From Polychytrium aggregatum (lineage: Eukaryota > Chytridiomycota > Chytridiomycetes > Polychytriales): 25,822 bases of DNA. The notes under the pieces are model-generated. The model saw only the letters and a program-made list of their open reading frames with translations. It was not told the origin of the DNA and did no database searches. The position numbers were made by a program, and so were the translations under genes. The stretch lies in contig NW_026516531.1 of the NCBI RefSeq assembly GCF_025602895.1, positions 1 through 25,822 on the forward strand, in the 5' to 3' direction. Below, piece after piece: positions 1-8,978 of the stretch. Each line of letters starts with the position of its first letter. Within the stretch, counting starts at the first letter, position 1.

Positions 1-229
1 TGCGTTTTCACGCACCGCAGGCAGGCCACCGCAGGGTATACCTGCGGGTTGCCCCCGTTCCCCCCCGTTGTCTGGAGTTCGGTTTTATCGTGAATAAACG
101 TAAGTGCTTCCCCGAGCTCACCCGTCCGCTAGAGTAGCCTAGCACCGGCCCTGTTCTGCCCCGTCCTGTCCTTGTCTTGTACCCCCTCCCTCCCCGTCTT
201 GCCCCAACGTCCCAGTAGTGGAAGTTACA
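1..229 (+). repeat. Gypsy-family LTR, partial (cut by window start)
   Basis: This stretch matches, in opposite orientation, the last ~227 bases of the 309-bp LTRs at 1181-1489 and 6339-6647. It ends in the LTR terminus ...GTTACA at 229, and an AATAAA polyadenylation signal lies at 93-98. Compared with the other two LTRs it has five single-base indels in short runs plus one substitution (GGAAGTT for GGACGTT near the end). It interrupts ORF2 of LINE copy A after the codon for residue 304. The expected 5-bp target duplication would be CGCAC at 230-234, but the partner lies outside the window. It could be a solo LTR or the 3' LTR of a full + strand element; this cannot be told from here. Confidence 0.9.
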
Positions 230-1142
230 CGCACTCTCCGAGATCGGAATGACCGATCCCCTTGAGATTGGCCGGAGTGCAGCCTGGATGCGCTGCAGAC
301 CGCGTTCGCGCTCGTCCAGCAGCGCCAAGAGGTACTGGGCGCGGACGGCAGGATCCTCGAGCTGGGCGATCTTCCACTGCCATTGGTCGACCTTTGGGGT
401 AGTACTTTGGCTGTACCCGCAGAGTCGCCCAGATGGGGAAGTGGTCGGACTGGCCACGGAAGGCACCGGCAGTGTCGACCTGCAGCAGCGGGTCGTTGTT
501 GGCCTGGCGATGCGACACAAAGATGTAGTCGATCGTTGTCCAGCTGGGACCCCCGCTGCCGGGTGTGGGTCGGGATCACAGCTGGAGGCACAACGCGGAG
601 ACCGGCGCGGGAGACAGTGTCCTCGAGGATCTTCTCCCTGCCACGGAGCGGCGTGGGCAGTCCGCTCAGGGCACTGAGGTGGGCATTGAAGTCACCCACC
701 ACAATGACCTGGGCGTCGGGGAGGGCGGCCTTGGTGTGGATCGACTGGAGGGCCTCGCGGTAGTCGTCCAGCTTGAGGCTCGGGGACAGGTAGAAGTTGC
801 CGATGTGGATGACGTGTTTGTATGTCACCCACATGGCGTCGCCCTTGTCGCTGACTTCAATGTTGGTGAAGTCGTGCGGGTCGATCCTGGCCGGGTTGTA
901 GAGGATGGCGATGCCTCTACCGGCGCGGCAACGGGACCAGGGACCTTGACGGCATAGCCACAGAGAGGGCTGCGGGGTTCGAGGTCGGCGAGGGTTTCTT
1001 GGACACCGACAAAGTCGATGTCGTTGGTGTCGATGAGGTTCTTGAGTTCAACGTCGTTGACGTTGATGCCACAGACATTGAAGGAAGCGACGGTCAGGGA
1101 TGTCTGGGCCCTGCCGCCTCCCTGCGAGGGGTGTGGATTCAT
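230..1142 (-). pseudogene. LINE copy A ORF2 N-terminal fragment (endonuclease domain), frameshifted
   Basis: It encodes residues 1-304 of the 1224-residue ORF2 protein seen intact in copies B, C and D, covering the whole APE-type (endonuclease/exonuclease/phosphatase) domain. The start ATG is at 1142-1140 and overlaps the ORF1 stop as ATGA. Against the intact copies there are three single-base length changes: G3 for G4 at about 933-935, C5 for C4 at about 550-554, and G4 for G3 at about 396-399. Together they destroy the frame. After residue 304 the sequence runs into the gypsy LTR at 229. All three changes are in homopolymers close to the window edge, so some may be sequencing errors. The LTR disruption is real regardless. 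Confidence 0.88.
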
Positions 1143-1175
1143 TGGAGTCGTGCAGCGCTGCTGCTGGCCCGGGGG

Positions 1176-1180
1176 CCCTC
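1176..1180. repeat. Target site duplication (left) of the gypsy element
   Basis: CCCTC lies immediately left of the LTR start at 1181. The same five bases follow the other LTR at 6648-6652. The uninterrupted LINE copies carry a single CCCTC at this place (for example about 12811-12815), which shows this is the 5-bp duplication made by integrase. Confidence 0.95.
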
Positions 1181-1489
1181 TGTAACGTCCACTACTGGGA
1201 CGTTGGGGCAAGACGGGGAGGGAGGGGGTACAAGACAAGACAGGACGGGGCAGAACAGGGCGGTGCTAGGCTACTCTAGCGGACGGGTGAGCTCGGGGAG
1301 CACTTACGTTTATTCACGATAAAACCGAACTCCAGACAAACGGGGGGAACGGGGGCAACCCGCAGGTATACCCTGCGGTGGCCTGCCTGCGGTGCGTGAA
1401 AACGCAAAGCGCAGCACAGGTCACGACCCACTGCGCCGCGCAGTACGCGCAGTACGCGCAGCACAGCGTCGGAGATACCATCTCCTACA
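1181..1489 (-). repeat. Gypsy 3' LTR (309 bp)
   Basis: It begins TG and ends CA on either strand. Read in the element's direction (minus) it starts TGTAGGAGATGG and ends GGACGTTACA. An AATAAA signal is at 1314-1309 on the minus strand. Two short inverted repeats sit near the ends: GGAGAT-GGT-ATCTCC at the 5' end and AACGTCC...GGACGTT at the 3' end. An internal run contains GCGCGTACT repeated twice. It looks identical to the LTR at 6339-6647. Confidence 0.96.
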
Positions 1490-1498
1490 CTCCCACAC
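1490..1498 (-). promoter_or_regulatory. Putative polypurine tract
   Basis: The nine bases between the pol stop codon (1501-1499) and the 3' LTR read GTGTGGGAG on the element strand. A purine-rich stretch directly upstream of the 3' LTR primes plus-strand DNA synthesis in LTR elements. This one is short and imperfect (two T), so the call rests mainly on its position. Confidence 0.6.
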
Positions 1499-4400
1499 TT
1501 AAGAAGGCTTCCTGCGAGGAGCCCTGCGTGTGCTCTTTATTTGGGGCTCCTCGAGGTGTTTACCGTATTTACTCAGCTCCTCGGGTGCATGGGACAAGTC
1601 CTCCAGTGTTTGCCATGTGTTGCCCGAGTGTGGGTAACCAACCCACTTGACATAAAACCGAAGTGACCCATCAGCCACTTTCTTGTGCCTCACGATCCTT
1701 TCGACTTCATATTCTTGAGTATAGTATTGTCCGAGGTCGTCTTCCAGTGGTGCGTCGTCCGGGACACCTTCGTCGGCGTCGGGGAACTGTGCTGGACTGC
1801 GGGTCGTGTGGCGACGCAGCTTGGACACATGGAAGACAGGATGGAGCTTGCTTCCAGGTGGCAAGTCCAACAGGTAGTTGAGGGGACTGGGTCGGGCCGC
1901 TATCTTGAACGGTCCTCGGTACTTGGGCAACAACTTCTTTGACTGGGCTTCGGGGACCTTGATGTTGTCGGCGTCCAGGTAGACAAGGTCTCCAACTTCA
2001 AAGGAGACATCCTGGTGTCGGCGGTCGTAGTACTTCGCCATCACTTGTTGCGCATCCGTGAGCGCGTCGGCGATCATCTTGTGTCGGACTTGATGATCTT
2101 TGACAAAGGCACTTGGTTTGGGAGGCAATCCAGCCGTGGACTCGGTCAGTGTCAAGGAGGTGGGAACATCAGGCTGGAATCCGTAGAGCGCCTCAAAGGG
2201 GCTCAAGCCAGTTGTGCTCGACTTGGCGGTGTTGTATGCAAACTCTGCATGACTCAGCTGTATGTCCCAGTCGTCTTGGCTGGTCGAGGCGTATGTCCTC
2301 AGGTATTGCTCGAGGGTGCGGATCGTCCGCTCGGACTGTCCATCCGTTTGTTGGTGGTGCGAGGTTGACATGTTCAGCTTGGTGCCGAGATGGTCGAACA
2401 GACTTGTCCAAAACAAGGAGGTGAATCGGGGGTCTCGATCACTGACGATGGACTTTGGGAGGCCGTGGTGCTTGAACACATGCTTGAAGAACAGCAGTGC
2501 AAGGTCAGGCGCGGAGCATGTCGTCTGGCACGGCACAAAGTGTGCCATCTTGCTGAACCTGTCGACAAAGACAGCGATTGCATCGTGGTCCAACTTGGTC
2601 GTCGGTAGATGCGTGATGAGATCCATGGACATGCTGGTCCAGGGGCGGTCGGGAACAGGCAGGGGTTGCAGCAATCCTTGCTCTCGGGTCGTGCGTGACT
2701 TGACCATCTTGCAGGTATGGCAGGACTCGATGTACTTCTCGACGGTGCGCTTCATTCCAGGCCAGTATGCGACTTTGGCCAGTCGGTCGTATGTCTTCTC
2801 GACTCCAAAGTGTCCAGCGAGGGGCGAGTCGTGGACCTCTTGGAGCAACTTGGTCTTCAACGACGGAATGTCCGGCACACAGACACGGCTGTCCTTCTTC
2901 AGGAGGAGCAGGCCATCACGCACTGTGTACTCGGATGATTCGTCGTCCTTGGGGAGCTTAGACACCTTTCGGAACAGTTCTCCGAACTGTTTGTCGTTGG
3001 CGATGTTGTCTCGGACAACATCCAGCATCGTGTTGTCGACACTGACAGTCGACTCGTACAGTGACGCCAATTGGTAGTCGGGGCGTCGGGACAGTGCGTC
3101 AGGCACCACATTGAGTTTGCCTTTCTGGTATACAACCTCGTAGTTGTACTCGGCGAGGAACTCCATCCATCGCGCTTGGCGTCGGCTCAGGTTCTTCTTG
3201 GTGTCGAGGTAACGCAGTGACTGGTGGTCCGTCACAATCTTGAAGGGCTTGGCGGTACCGTGGAGGTACACTCGGAACTTCTGCAGCGCGTAGATGATCG
3301 CAAGCTGCTCCTTCTCGTGCACGGGATAGTTGATCTCGTGTTGGGACAGTTTGCGCGACTCGAAGGCAACGGGCCTTCCCTCCTGCATCAAAACAGCTCC
3401 CACCGCAAAGTCGGAGGCGTCGGTGTGCACGGAGACATCCGTGTTCGGGTCGAACACAGCGAGGACAGGAGCGTTCGTCAAGGCGTGCTTGAGGGTCTCG
3501 AACGCTTGGCGTTGTGGGTGGTCCCACACGAAGGGGCACTCTTTGCGGAGTAGGTCTGTGAGTGGACCGGCAGTGCGCGCCAGATCGGGGATGAATCGGC
3601 GGTAGTAGTTGACGAGACCGAGAAACGACTGCACGTCAGAGACGCATGCGAGCGGCGGCCACTCGACCACAGACTTGACCTTGGCGGGGTCGACTTCGAT
3701 TCCTCTTCCTGAGACAACGTGTCCCAGGAACGGGACTTGATTCTTGAAGAACTCACACTTGGACAGTTTGGCATACAACTTGTGCTCGCGTAGCTTGGCC
3801 AGCACGCGGGCGACATGACCTTCATGGGTCGCTTCATCCTTGCTGTACACAAGGATATCATCCAGGTACACGATGACAGAGTTGTCGAGCTCTTGGCGGA
3901 ACACATCGTTCATCAGCTGCATGAACGTGGCAGGTGCGTTCGTCAATCCGAACGGCAGCACTAGGAACTCGTACAGTCCGTAGCGAGTCCTGAAGGCGGT
4001 CTTGTGGACATCATCCTCGTGGATGCGGATCTGATGGTAGCCTGAGCGGAGGTCTATCTTGCTAAAGACCTTTGCTCCACTCAGACGATCCATCAACTCG
4101 TCGATCCTGGGCAACGGGTAGGTGTTCTTGATGGTCTGTTTGTTTAGTGCGCGATAGTCGACGCACATCCTGAGATCACCTTCTTTCTTCTTGACAAAGA
4201 GCACTGGTGCACCATACGGTGACTGGCTCGGGCGGATGAACCCATGGGCGAGGAGGTCATCCAACTGGCGCTTGAGTTCGTCCATCTCCGTCAGCGACAG
4301 TTGGTACGTCGGTCTTGACGGAGGCGACGAGCCTGGTTCGATGTCGATGCGATGATCGACGGTGCGTTGGGGTGGCAGGCATTGTGGCAACTGGTCGGGG

Positions 4401-5431
4401 AATACGTCCTTGTACTCGTCGAGCAGCTTGGTCACCACAGGCGGGGGACCGGGACCGGCTTGGTCGGTGTCGTCGACCTCACGCACGACACAGAGGAACG
4501 ACGTGTCCTTCTTGATCAGCCTCTTGAATTGCATGGCTGAGAGGAGAGGTGGCATGTTGGGTGAGGCCATGCCCTGCAGGACAATGTCAGGGCCAACACG
4601 GACAGTGCGGCCTTTCCAGTCGACGACTGGAGTCGGCTCGGCACGAGCAAGCCAGCTCATGCCGAGGATGGCATCGAACTTGGTGTCGATCACTTGGAAC
4701 AACAGGACAGGATGGTACTTGGGATGGAGGGCCACTCGCAGGACCACTTGGTGTGTGCACTGCTGCACACGATCGTCTGCAAGCGCCACACTCATCGGCG
4801 ACTTCTTCTTGGTTGCATGTATGTTGAGCTCCTGGAGCAAGCGTCTGCTGACAAAGTTGCAGCTTGCTCCAGAGTCCACCATCATTCGGACGGTGTGACC
4901 TTGGACGGTGGCAGGGAGGTACAGCAGGGACTCTTCATGGTCCTCCTGCACAGCCTCCTGCACCATGACTTGACTTGGGGGAACGGGCGACACTTGGTCT
5001 TGGTTGGCTTCATCACGGCCACTCGGACATTTTGGATAGGGTTCGGCCATTGCGGGGGCCTGCGGCGTCAGCACGCCATTGCACACGACGTCCACGGCTT
5101 GCGGACACATGTCGGAAGCATCCGACACACACGACTTGACAGGGGTGAGGGCACAGGCGGTCCTGTCCCTCAAGGGTTCTTGATTTTCTTTTTTGTTTTG
5201 GTTTTCAATTTTGGTTTTCTCTTCACGTTCGTGGAGAGGCAGGCGGCTTGCGCCACCATGCACCTCTCGCACGACGCACAACACTTGGTTTGTTTCTCCT
5301 TCGGGGGAGGGGGCGAGGTGAACTTCCTCTGGAGACGCGTGGACTGCATTGAGCAATCCACGGCGTTGGTCTCCTACTAGGGCTCCAGAGCCACCTAGTA
5401 GGGTCGGCCGTTTCCCGACTTCATGGGGCAC
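1499..5431 (-). CDS. pol: Gypsy Pol polyprotein: protease, RT, RNase H, integrase, chromodomain
   Basis: The open frame has 1310 residues and begins with GTG, not ATG. The real entry is almost certainly a -1 frameshift from gag at 5410-5416. Numbering from 5431: aspartic protease DSGA at 186-189 with a later ILG motif (~255); reverse transcriptase ~375-545 with Asp460 (KIDLRSGY) and YLDD 522-525; RNase H with Asp671 (TDAS), Glu706 or Glu708, and Asp735; integrase zinc finger H867, H874, C904, C907; integrase core D937, D998, E1034, with the usual 35-residue gap between the last two; GPY/F motif RGPF at 1172-1175; chromodomain ~1240-1293 with Y1241, W1263 and W1273 as candidate methyl-lysine cage residues. 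No frameshift or internal stop is seen. The order and the C-terminal chromodomain are those of chromoviruses. The enzymes copy the RNA to DNA in the particle and insert it; the chromodomain is known in relatives to steer integration to heterochromatin. Confidence 0.96.
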   Translation of the reverse strand: MPHEVGKRPTLLGGSGALVGDQRRGLLNAVHASPEEVHLAPSPEGETNQVLCVVREVHGGASRLPLHEREEKTKIENQNKKENQEPLRDRTACALTPVKSCVSDASDMCPQAVDVVCNGVLTPQAPAMAEPYPKCPSGRDEANQDQVSPVPPSQVMVQEAVQEDHEESLLYLPATVQGHTVRMMVDSGASCNFVSRRLLQELNIHATKKKSPMSVALADDRVQQCTHQVVLRVALHPKYHPVLLFQVIDTKFDAILGMSWLARAEPTPVVDWKGRTVRVGPDIVLQGMASPNMPPLLSAMQFKRLIKKDTSFLCVVREVDDTDQAGPGPPPVVTKLLDEYKDVFPDQLPQCLPPQRTVDHRIDIEPGSSPPSRPTYQLSLTEMDELKRQLDDLLAHGFIRPSQSPYGAPVLFVKKKEGDLRMCVDYRALNKQTIKNTYPLPRIDELMDRLSGAKVFSKIDLRSGYHQIRIHEDDVHKTAFRTRYGLYEFLVLPFGLTNAPATFMQLMNDVFRQELDNSVIVYLDDILVYSKDEATHEGHVARVLAKLREHKLYAKLSKCEFFKNQVPFLGHVVSGRGIEVDPAKVKSVVEWPPLACVSDVQSFLGLVNYYRRFIPDLARTAGPLTDLLRKECPFVWDHPQRQAFETLKHALTNAPVLAVFDPNTDVSVHTDASDFAVGAVLMQEGRPVAFESRKLSQHEINYPVHEKEQLAIIYALQKFRVYLHGTAKPFKIVTDHQSLRYLDTKKNLSRRQARWMEFLAEYNYEVVYQKGKLNVVPDALSRRPDYQLASLYESTVSVDNTMLDVVRDNIANDKQFGELFRKVSKLPKDDESSEYTVRDGLLLLKKDSRVCVPDIPSLKTKLLQEVHDSPLAGHFGVEKTYDRLAKVAYWPGMKRTVEKYIESCHTCKMVKSRTTREQGLLQPLPVPDRPWTSMSMDLITHLPTTKLDHDAIAVFVDRFSKMAHFVPCQTTCSAPDLALLFFKHVFKHHGLPKSIVSDRDPRFTSLFWTSLFDHLGTKLNMSTSHHQQTDGQSERTIRTLEQYLRTYASTSQDDWDIQLSHAEFAYNTAKSSTTGLSPFEALYGFQPDVPTSLTLTESTAGLPPKPSAFVKDHQVRHKMIADALTDAQQVMAKYYDRRHQDVSFEVGDLVYLDADNIKVPEAQSKKLLPKYRGPFKIAARPSPLNYLLDLPPGSKLHPVFHVSKLRRHTTRSPAQFPDADEGVPDDAPLEDDLGQYYTQEYEVERIVRHKKVADGSLRFYVKWVGYPHSGNTWQTLEDLSHAPEELSKYGKHLEEPQIKSTRRAPRRKPS
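5373..5416 (-). promoter_or_regulatory. Programmed -1 frameshift cassette (GGGAAAC slippery site plus hairpin)
   Basis: On the element strand the heptamer G GGA AAC (5416-5410) sits in the gag frame exactly as X XXY YYZ requires. Seven bases later comes a strong hairpin: CCTACTAG (5402-5395), a two-base GT bulge, GGCT, a CTGG loop, AGCC, then CTAGTAGG (5380-5373). That is 12 perfect base pairs. The gag stop TAG lies inside the stem. Pol is open in the -1 frame and has no ATG near its start. The layout matches known retroviral and retrotransposon -1 frameshift signals, and would set the Gag to Gag-Pol ratio. Confidence 0.9.
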
Positions 5432-6216
5432 TCCTTGGCCTGGTGTCCCGGTCGGTGACAGAAGAAGCAGGAACCATGGCGGAGGTCCTCCTGCTTCTGT
5501 CTGTCCTTGGGGGAGACAGTGGCAGCTTGCTGGAACCGGGAGCGGGGAGGGCCACGAGCCTCCATGGCGTTGACGTCAACGTCCATGGGCTCAGGCATGG
5601 GTCTTGCGGGCGGGGCCGGGCGAGGCGGACGGGCTGGGACGTGATGAGACCGATGGCCGCCTGCCAGCTGCGGGTAGAACTGGCGGCCATGGTACTGGAC
5701 GTTGTCGAGGTTCTCGGCAACGTCCATCATCACGTCCAGGGACTTGCGGGCATCAGGGTTGCTGGCGATGTACTCTCTGATCTTGGGCTTGAGGCCCTTC
5801 TGGAAGAGGTACATCGCATCAGCAGAGCCCAGCTCCTCAATCTGGGAGGAGAGGTCTTCAAACTCCTCGATGTAGCGGGTCACAGAACCACGCTGCACGA
5901 GAGAGTATAGCTTGTCACGGGCAATGAGTTCAGCATTGGGGCTGCCGAAGCGGCGACGGAGGCGGTCCTTGAAGTCGTCAAACACACCTTCGCTCTGCTC
6001 GTCGAACCCTTGGCGGCGGTACCAACGGTACGCCTGGTCCTTTAAGCAGAGCTTGGCGGCGACGATGTGGTGGGTGGGGGCGACTTGGGCAGCATCGAGG
6101 TAGTCCTCGAGTTGCTGCAGCCAGTCCTCCACCGAGGAGGAGCGGCTCTTCCCAGTAAACACTGGGGCACGGAAGGTCTTGAGGAAGGCTTCCGGAAGTG
6201 GGCGGGGGTTGCTCAT
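5395..6216 (-). CDS. gag: Gypsy Gag (capsid/nucleocapsid) protein
   Basis: This is a 273-residue protein with an ATG start at 6216-6214, 122 bases from the 5' LTR. The middle (~30-150) looks like a retrotransposon capsid (Retrotrans_gag-type) domain, helix-rich with the W62-type signature AYRWYRR and a later RLRRRFG. A Pro/Arg-rich linker (~195-225) follows. The C-terminus carries one CCHC zinc knuckle with C250, C253, H258 and C263 in the standard C-X2-C-X4-H-X4-C spacing, used to bind the element's RNA. The stop TAG at 5397-5395 lies within the frameshift hairpin; pol overlaps in the -1 frame. The gene appears complete. Confidence 0.94.
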   Translation of the reverse strand: MSNPRPLPEAFLKTFRAPVFTGKSRSSSVEDWLQQLEDYLDAAQVAPTHHIVAAKLCLKDQAYRWYRRQGFDEQSEGVFDDFKDRLRRRFGSPNAELIARDKLYSLVQRGSVTRYIEEFEDLSSQIEELGSADAMYLFQKGLKPKIREYIASNPDARKSLDVMMDVAENLDNVQYHGRQFYPQLAGGHRSHHVPARPPRPAPPARPMPEPMDVDVNAMEARGPPRSRFQQAATVSPKDRQKQEDLRHGSCFFCHRPGHQAKECPMKSGNGRPY

Positions 6217-6320
6217 GGCAGGGGCAGGCTCCAGGGACAGAGAGGAGAGTCGGTCGGCAAGAGAGGCGGGATCCAGCTTGAGGATCTAGAAAGAGGACAA
6301 ACAGGACGAAAACAAGACGA
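6217..6320 (-). other. Gypsy 5' leader between primer binding site and gag
   Basis: This short untranslated leader is purine-poor on the + strand but otherwise unremarkable. RNA packaging signals are usually found in such leaders. I see no specific motif here. Confidence 0.5.
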
Positions 6321-6338
6321 GGATTTCCGATGCTACCA
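6321..6338 (-). promoter_or_regulatory. tRNA primer binding site of the gypsy element
   Basis: Directly after the 5' LTR the element strand reads TGGTAGCATCGGAAATCC. The leading TGG pairs with a tRNA 3' CCA end. The implied tRNA would end ...CGATGCT-A-CCA, giving an A1:U72 first pair, which is characteristic of eukaryotic initiator methionine tRNA. Initiator tRNA-Met is a common primer for fungal LTR elements. The tRNA identity is inferred, while the position and TGG are direct. Confidence 0.8.
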
Positions 6339-6647
6339 TGTAACGTCCACTACTGGGACGTTGGGGCAAGACGGGGAGGGAGGGGGTACAAGACAAGACA
6401 GGACGGGGCAGAACAGGGCGGTGCTAGGCTACTCTAGCGGACGGGTGAGCTCGGGGAGCACTTACGTTTATTCACGATAAAACCGAACTCCAGACAAACG
6501 GGGGGAACGGGGGCAACCCGCAGGTATACCCTGCGGTGGCCTGCCTGCGGTGCGTGAAAACGCAAAGCGCAGCACAGGTCACGACCCACTGCGCCGCGCA
6601 GTACGCGCAGTACGCGCAGCACAGCGTCGGAGATACCATCTCCTACA
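6339..6647 (-). repeat. Gypsy 5' LTR (309 bp)
   Basis: It is the same length as, and visually identical to, the LTR at 1181-1489. It begins TGTAGG at 6647 on the element strand and ends TTACA at 6339, next to the primer binding site. It should hold the element's promoter. No convincing TATA box is visible; GGGTATACC is the closest. Confidence 0.96.
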
Positions 6648-8896
6648 CCCTCTCCTTCAGAGTCAGTGTCCATGACGGACAGCGGGACTCTGTAGGCGGG
6701 GTGAGGCTTGCTGGGCTTTGACGAGGCACCAGCGGCGGGGGCAGCAGCAGCAGCGACAGCAACGACAACGGCAGGGGCAGCGGTAGCGGCAGCGGCAGAG
6801 GCAGACGACGAGGCAGCGGCAGCGGCAGAACCAGGGACCTTGGGGACGGCGGTGATGTCCGCCCGCTTGACCTCCTTGCCGGATAGGGCCTTCTTGAGGA
6901 GCGAGTCGTACTCGTCGCGGTACTCCTCGGGGATGCGCATCTGGATGCAGCGGCGGACAGGGGCGGTCTTGGCCTTGGCTGCCTGGCGGAGGGACTTTGC
7001 CATAAAGTTCTTGATGGCATCGGATCGGGACAGGGCCAGTCCATGGTGCTTGAGACCATGGATGACGTCGTAGGCCGGTACGACCCTGACCCTGCCATGT
7101 GTGGACGACAGCGACTCCAGACGGGCACCAAGGTCGGCCTTGTTGGATTTGTCGCGGACAAGGACCTCCATGACCGTGGCCTCAGGGAAGTTGATCTCGG
7201 CCAACTCCCTGGTGTCGATGCCGCATCGCTTGAGGTTGCGGCGGACACTGCCGAGGTCGCCACAGCGGATGCCCTCGACGTACAGCCAGTCCATGTTGGT
7301 GACGGCCTCCCTGAACTTGTCGTTCCGGAGCTCAGAGTTGGCGACCGTCCCGGGGACAAGGACTGGCTGGCGGTGCTGGTTGGGCTGGATCGGCTTGGAG
7401 GAGCCTGGCATTCGGCCGGTGGTCAGCATCCTCTTCCATTCGTCGAGCTGGCTGGCCTCGGACATGCGGCCGACACGGCTCTCGGCCTCCCGAACGTTCT
7501 TCAAGAGAGCGGCCTTGTACGAGGGAGACGGGGCGGAAACAGGGGCAGAGCCAGGGAGGGAGCCGGAGGACTGGGTCTTGGAACCGGGGGACTGGGTCTT
7601 GGGGGTGGCAGTCTTGTTGGCAACAGACTTGCGGAGCTGCTCCGTGGCACGGCTGATTGCCACATTGGACTTGGCGATCTTCTGGACCATGGCCTTGGTG
7701 GCAGCATCCATGTTGTCGGCCACGAGTGCCTCGAACAGGATGGACTGCACCCGGTCAGCCTCTCGCTTGAGGATAGCGAGGGCCTCCTCGGGTTTCATCG
7801 CAGGGACGGGAGCCTGGGACGGAGGAGGGGTCTTGGCCTTGACGACGGGTCGGGGCGGAAGGACGGGCCTGGCCTTGGGGACAGGGGACGCAGTGCCAAC
7901 AGCATCAACAGCTCGACGAGCTGGATCGACGGGGTCAGCAGTGGAAGCAGGGGCTGCTCGAGGGGCGCCTTCAGAGGCACCACGGGGGACGGCGCGCTGC
8001 TTGTCCATGGTCTTGAGGCCGCACTTGGTGTGGAAGTTCTCCTTGAACTTGTCCGAGAACGCATCCACAAACAGCTTGCGGGACTCCTTGGTGGTGCGGC
8101 TCATGTGGGCCCAGAACTGGAAGGCCGACATCTGGCCGGGGCAGGGTCCGTCCTCGAGGGCCTGGGGACACTTGAGCTGGAGCTCGTCCTTGCCGTGCTT
8201 GACGACGATCCAGGGATCGGCCGAGGCGAGCTTGCACTTGCGGCACAGGACAGTGCACTGCAGCTTGGCGGTCACGGCCATCCACAGCTGGTTGTTCATC
8301 TTGGTGACGTCGATGATCTGGGTTGCAGCCTTCTGATCATCGACGTCGGACGAGGCGTGCCACTTGCGCCAGAACTCGTCGCGCCAAGGAACCGAGACGA
8401 CGTCGGCACTGGGCTGGACAACAATGTCCATGGCACAGTGGTCTTGGTGGGGAGCGGCGGAGGAGGACACGGGAGCCAGGGACTCGGCAGGGTGGTCTTG
8501 GTCGGCACAGGAGGACGAGGGCTCAGCGTCAGGCTCTTGGTCCGGGCTGAGGTCTTCTTCGACATTGATGTCCTCCAGTTCATCAATGTCGACGGCGGCA
8601 CGGGCGGCAGCGCGGTCCAAGGGCGGGAACGAAAAGTCGGGTTCGGCCGGGAACCTGAACTCGGGCGGGGCCGGGAGCCTGGACTCGGGCACGGACACGG
8701 ACGGGAACTCGGACTCGGGGAGACGCTCGTCATGCTCCGGCCTGGGGAGCATGGTCATTGCGTCGGGCAAGGACAGGCGACGCTTGGCGGGGGAGGAAGG
8801 GGTGGCCACGGGTCGCTCCTTGCGCTTGAAGATCAAGCTGCCGACAGCGATGGTCGAGGCCGGGAGAAGGGACTGCTGGGGTCTGTCCTTGGACAT
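6434..8896 (-). CDS. LINE copy A ORF1 protein with LTR-encoded C-terminus
   Basis: The start ATG at 8896 and residues 1 to ~750 are as in the intact ORF1 of copy D. At 6652-6648 the gypsy insertion replaces the last 11 residues. The frame stays open into the LTR and adds about 70 unrelated residues before stopping at 6434. Recognisable parts are the N-terminal Pro/Ser-rich acidic region, the cysteine cluster (C214, C218, C221, C243, C252), a basic Pro-rich linker, a folded-looking segment ~520-610, and an Ala-rich tract ~690-725. Because the lost piece is tiny the protein could still work. Separation from ORF2 by 5.5 kb of gypsy sequence makes the copy as a whole non-autonomous. Confidence 0.85.
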   Translation of the reverse strand: MSKDRPQQSLLPASTIAVGSLIFKRKERPVATPSSPAKRRLSLPDAMTMLPRPEHDERLPESEFPSVSVPESRLPAPPEFRFPAEPDFSFPPLDRAAARAAVDIDELEDINVEEDLSPDQEPDAEPSSSCADQDHPAESLAPVSSSAAPHQDHCAMDIVVQPSADVVSVPWRDEFWRKWHASSDVDDQKAATQIIDVTKMNNQLWMAVTAKLQCTVLCRKCKLASADPWIVVKHGKDELQLKCPQALEDGPCPGQMSAFQFWAHMSRTTKESRKLFVDAFSDKFKENFHTKCGLKTMDKQRAVPRGASEGAPRAAPASTADPVDPARRAVDAVGTASPVPKARPVLPPRPVVKAKTPPPSQAPVPAMKPEEALAILKREADRVQSILFEALVADNMDAATKAMVQKIAKSNVAISRATEQLRKSVANKTATPKTQSPGSKTQSSGSLPGSAPVSAPSPSYKAALLKNVREAESRVGRMSEASQLDEWKRMLTTGRMPGSSKPIQPNQHRQPVLVPGTVANSELRNDKFREAVTNMDWLYVEGIRCGDLGSVRRNLKRCGIDTRELAEINFPEATVMEVLVRDKSNKADLGARLESLSSTHGRVRVVPAYDVIHGLKHHGLALSRSDAIKNFMAKSLRQAAKAKTAPVRRCIQMRIPEEYRDEYDSLLKKALSGKEVKRADITAVPKVPGSAAAAASSSASAAAATAAPAVVVAVAAAAAPAAGASSKPSKPHPAYRVPLSVMDTDSEGEGVGDGISDAVLRVLRVLRGAVGRDLCCALRFHAPQAGHRRVYLRVAPVPPVCLEFGFIVNKRKCSPSSPVR
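6648..6652. repeat. Target site duplication (right) of the gypsy element
   Basis: CCCTC directly follows the LTR terminus at 6647 and repeats the bases at 1176-1180. LINE sequence resumes in register (TCCTTCAGAG...). Confidence 0.95.
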
Positions 8897-8978
8897 CGCT
8901 CAGCAGTGGGGAAGGGGACAGGGAGTGTGGGAGCGAGGGCGGGGAACTGGAGGGGCAGAGCTGGAACAAACACAGAGG
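8897..8978 (-). other. LINE copy A 5'UTR remnant
   Basis: These 82 bases upstream of ORF1 appear identical to 25137-25218 of copy D. They stop exactly where copy D continues into GTGAAAGC and the 20-bp repeats. No clear core promoter is visible. Confidence 0.75.

Larger units (their letters stand above)
1181..6647 (-). mobile_element. Complete Ty3/gypsy chromovirus-type LTR retrotransposon (5467 bp)
   Basis: All parts of an autonomous element are present in order on the minus strand: 5' LTR (6339-6647), primer binding site (6321-6338), leader, gag (5395-6216), frameshift cassette (5373-5416), pol (to 1499), a short purine-rich tract (1490-1498) and 3' LTR (1181-1489). The pol order protease, RT, RNase H, integrase, then chromodomain defines a Ty3/gypsy chromovirus. 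The two LTRs are the same length and look identical base for base, gag and pol are open throughout, and a CCCTC target duplication flanks the element. It is therefore a young and plausibly active insertion into ORF1 of LINE copy A. Confidence 0.97.
230..8978 (-). mobile_element. LINE copy A (non-LTR retrotransposon), interrupted by gypsy insertions
   Basis: Both flanks of the nested gypsy element match the intact LINE copy D. Segment 230-1180 is the ORF2 start with the endonuclease domain plus the end of ORF1. Segment 6648-8978 is the rest of ORF1 and 82 bases of 5'UTR. The RT half and 3' end of ORF2 lie beyond the left LTR, outside the window. The right end (...ACACAGAGG at 8978) meets the T-run of copy B directly. 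Copy D continues past this point, so copy A is either slightly 5'-truncated or marks the true 5' end of the element. It is the most centromere-proximal and presumably the oldest copy in the array. Confidence 0.9.

Noticed and set aside
1..1180. Inverted arrangement of the left LTR and 1181-1489 as a foldback assembly error
   Set aside because: Not favoured. The LTR ends precisely at its natural terminus (TTACA) inside LINE ORF2, as a true insertion would. It cannot be fully excluded without reads.
1663..2608. Several + strand ORFs of 70-270 codons across pol
   Set aside because: They overlap the intact pol frame on the other strand and show no family features.
5429..5431. GTG as an independent start codon for pol
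   Set aside because: Eukaryotic initiation at GTG here is unlikely. The overlap with gag, the slippery heptamer and the hairpin favour -1 frameshifting.
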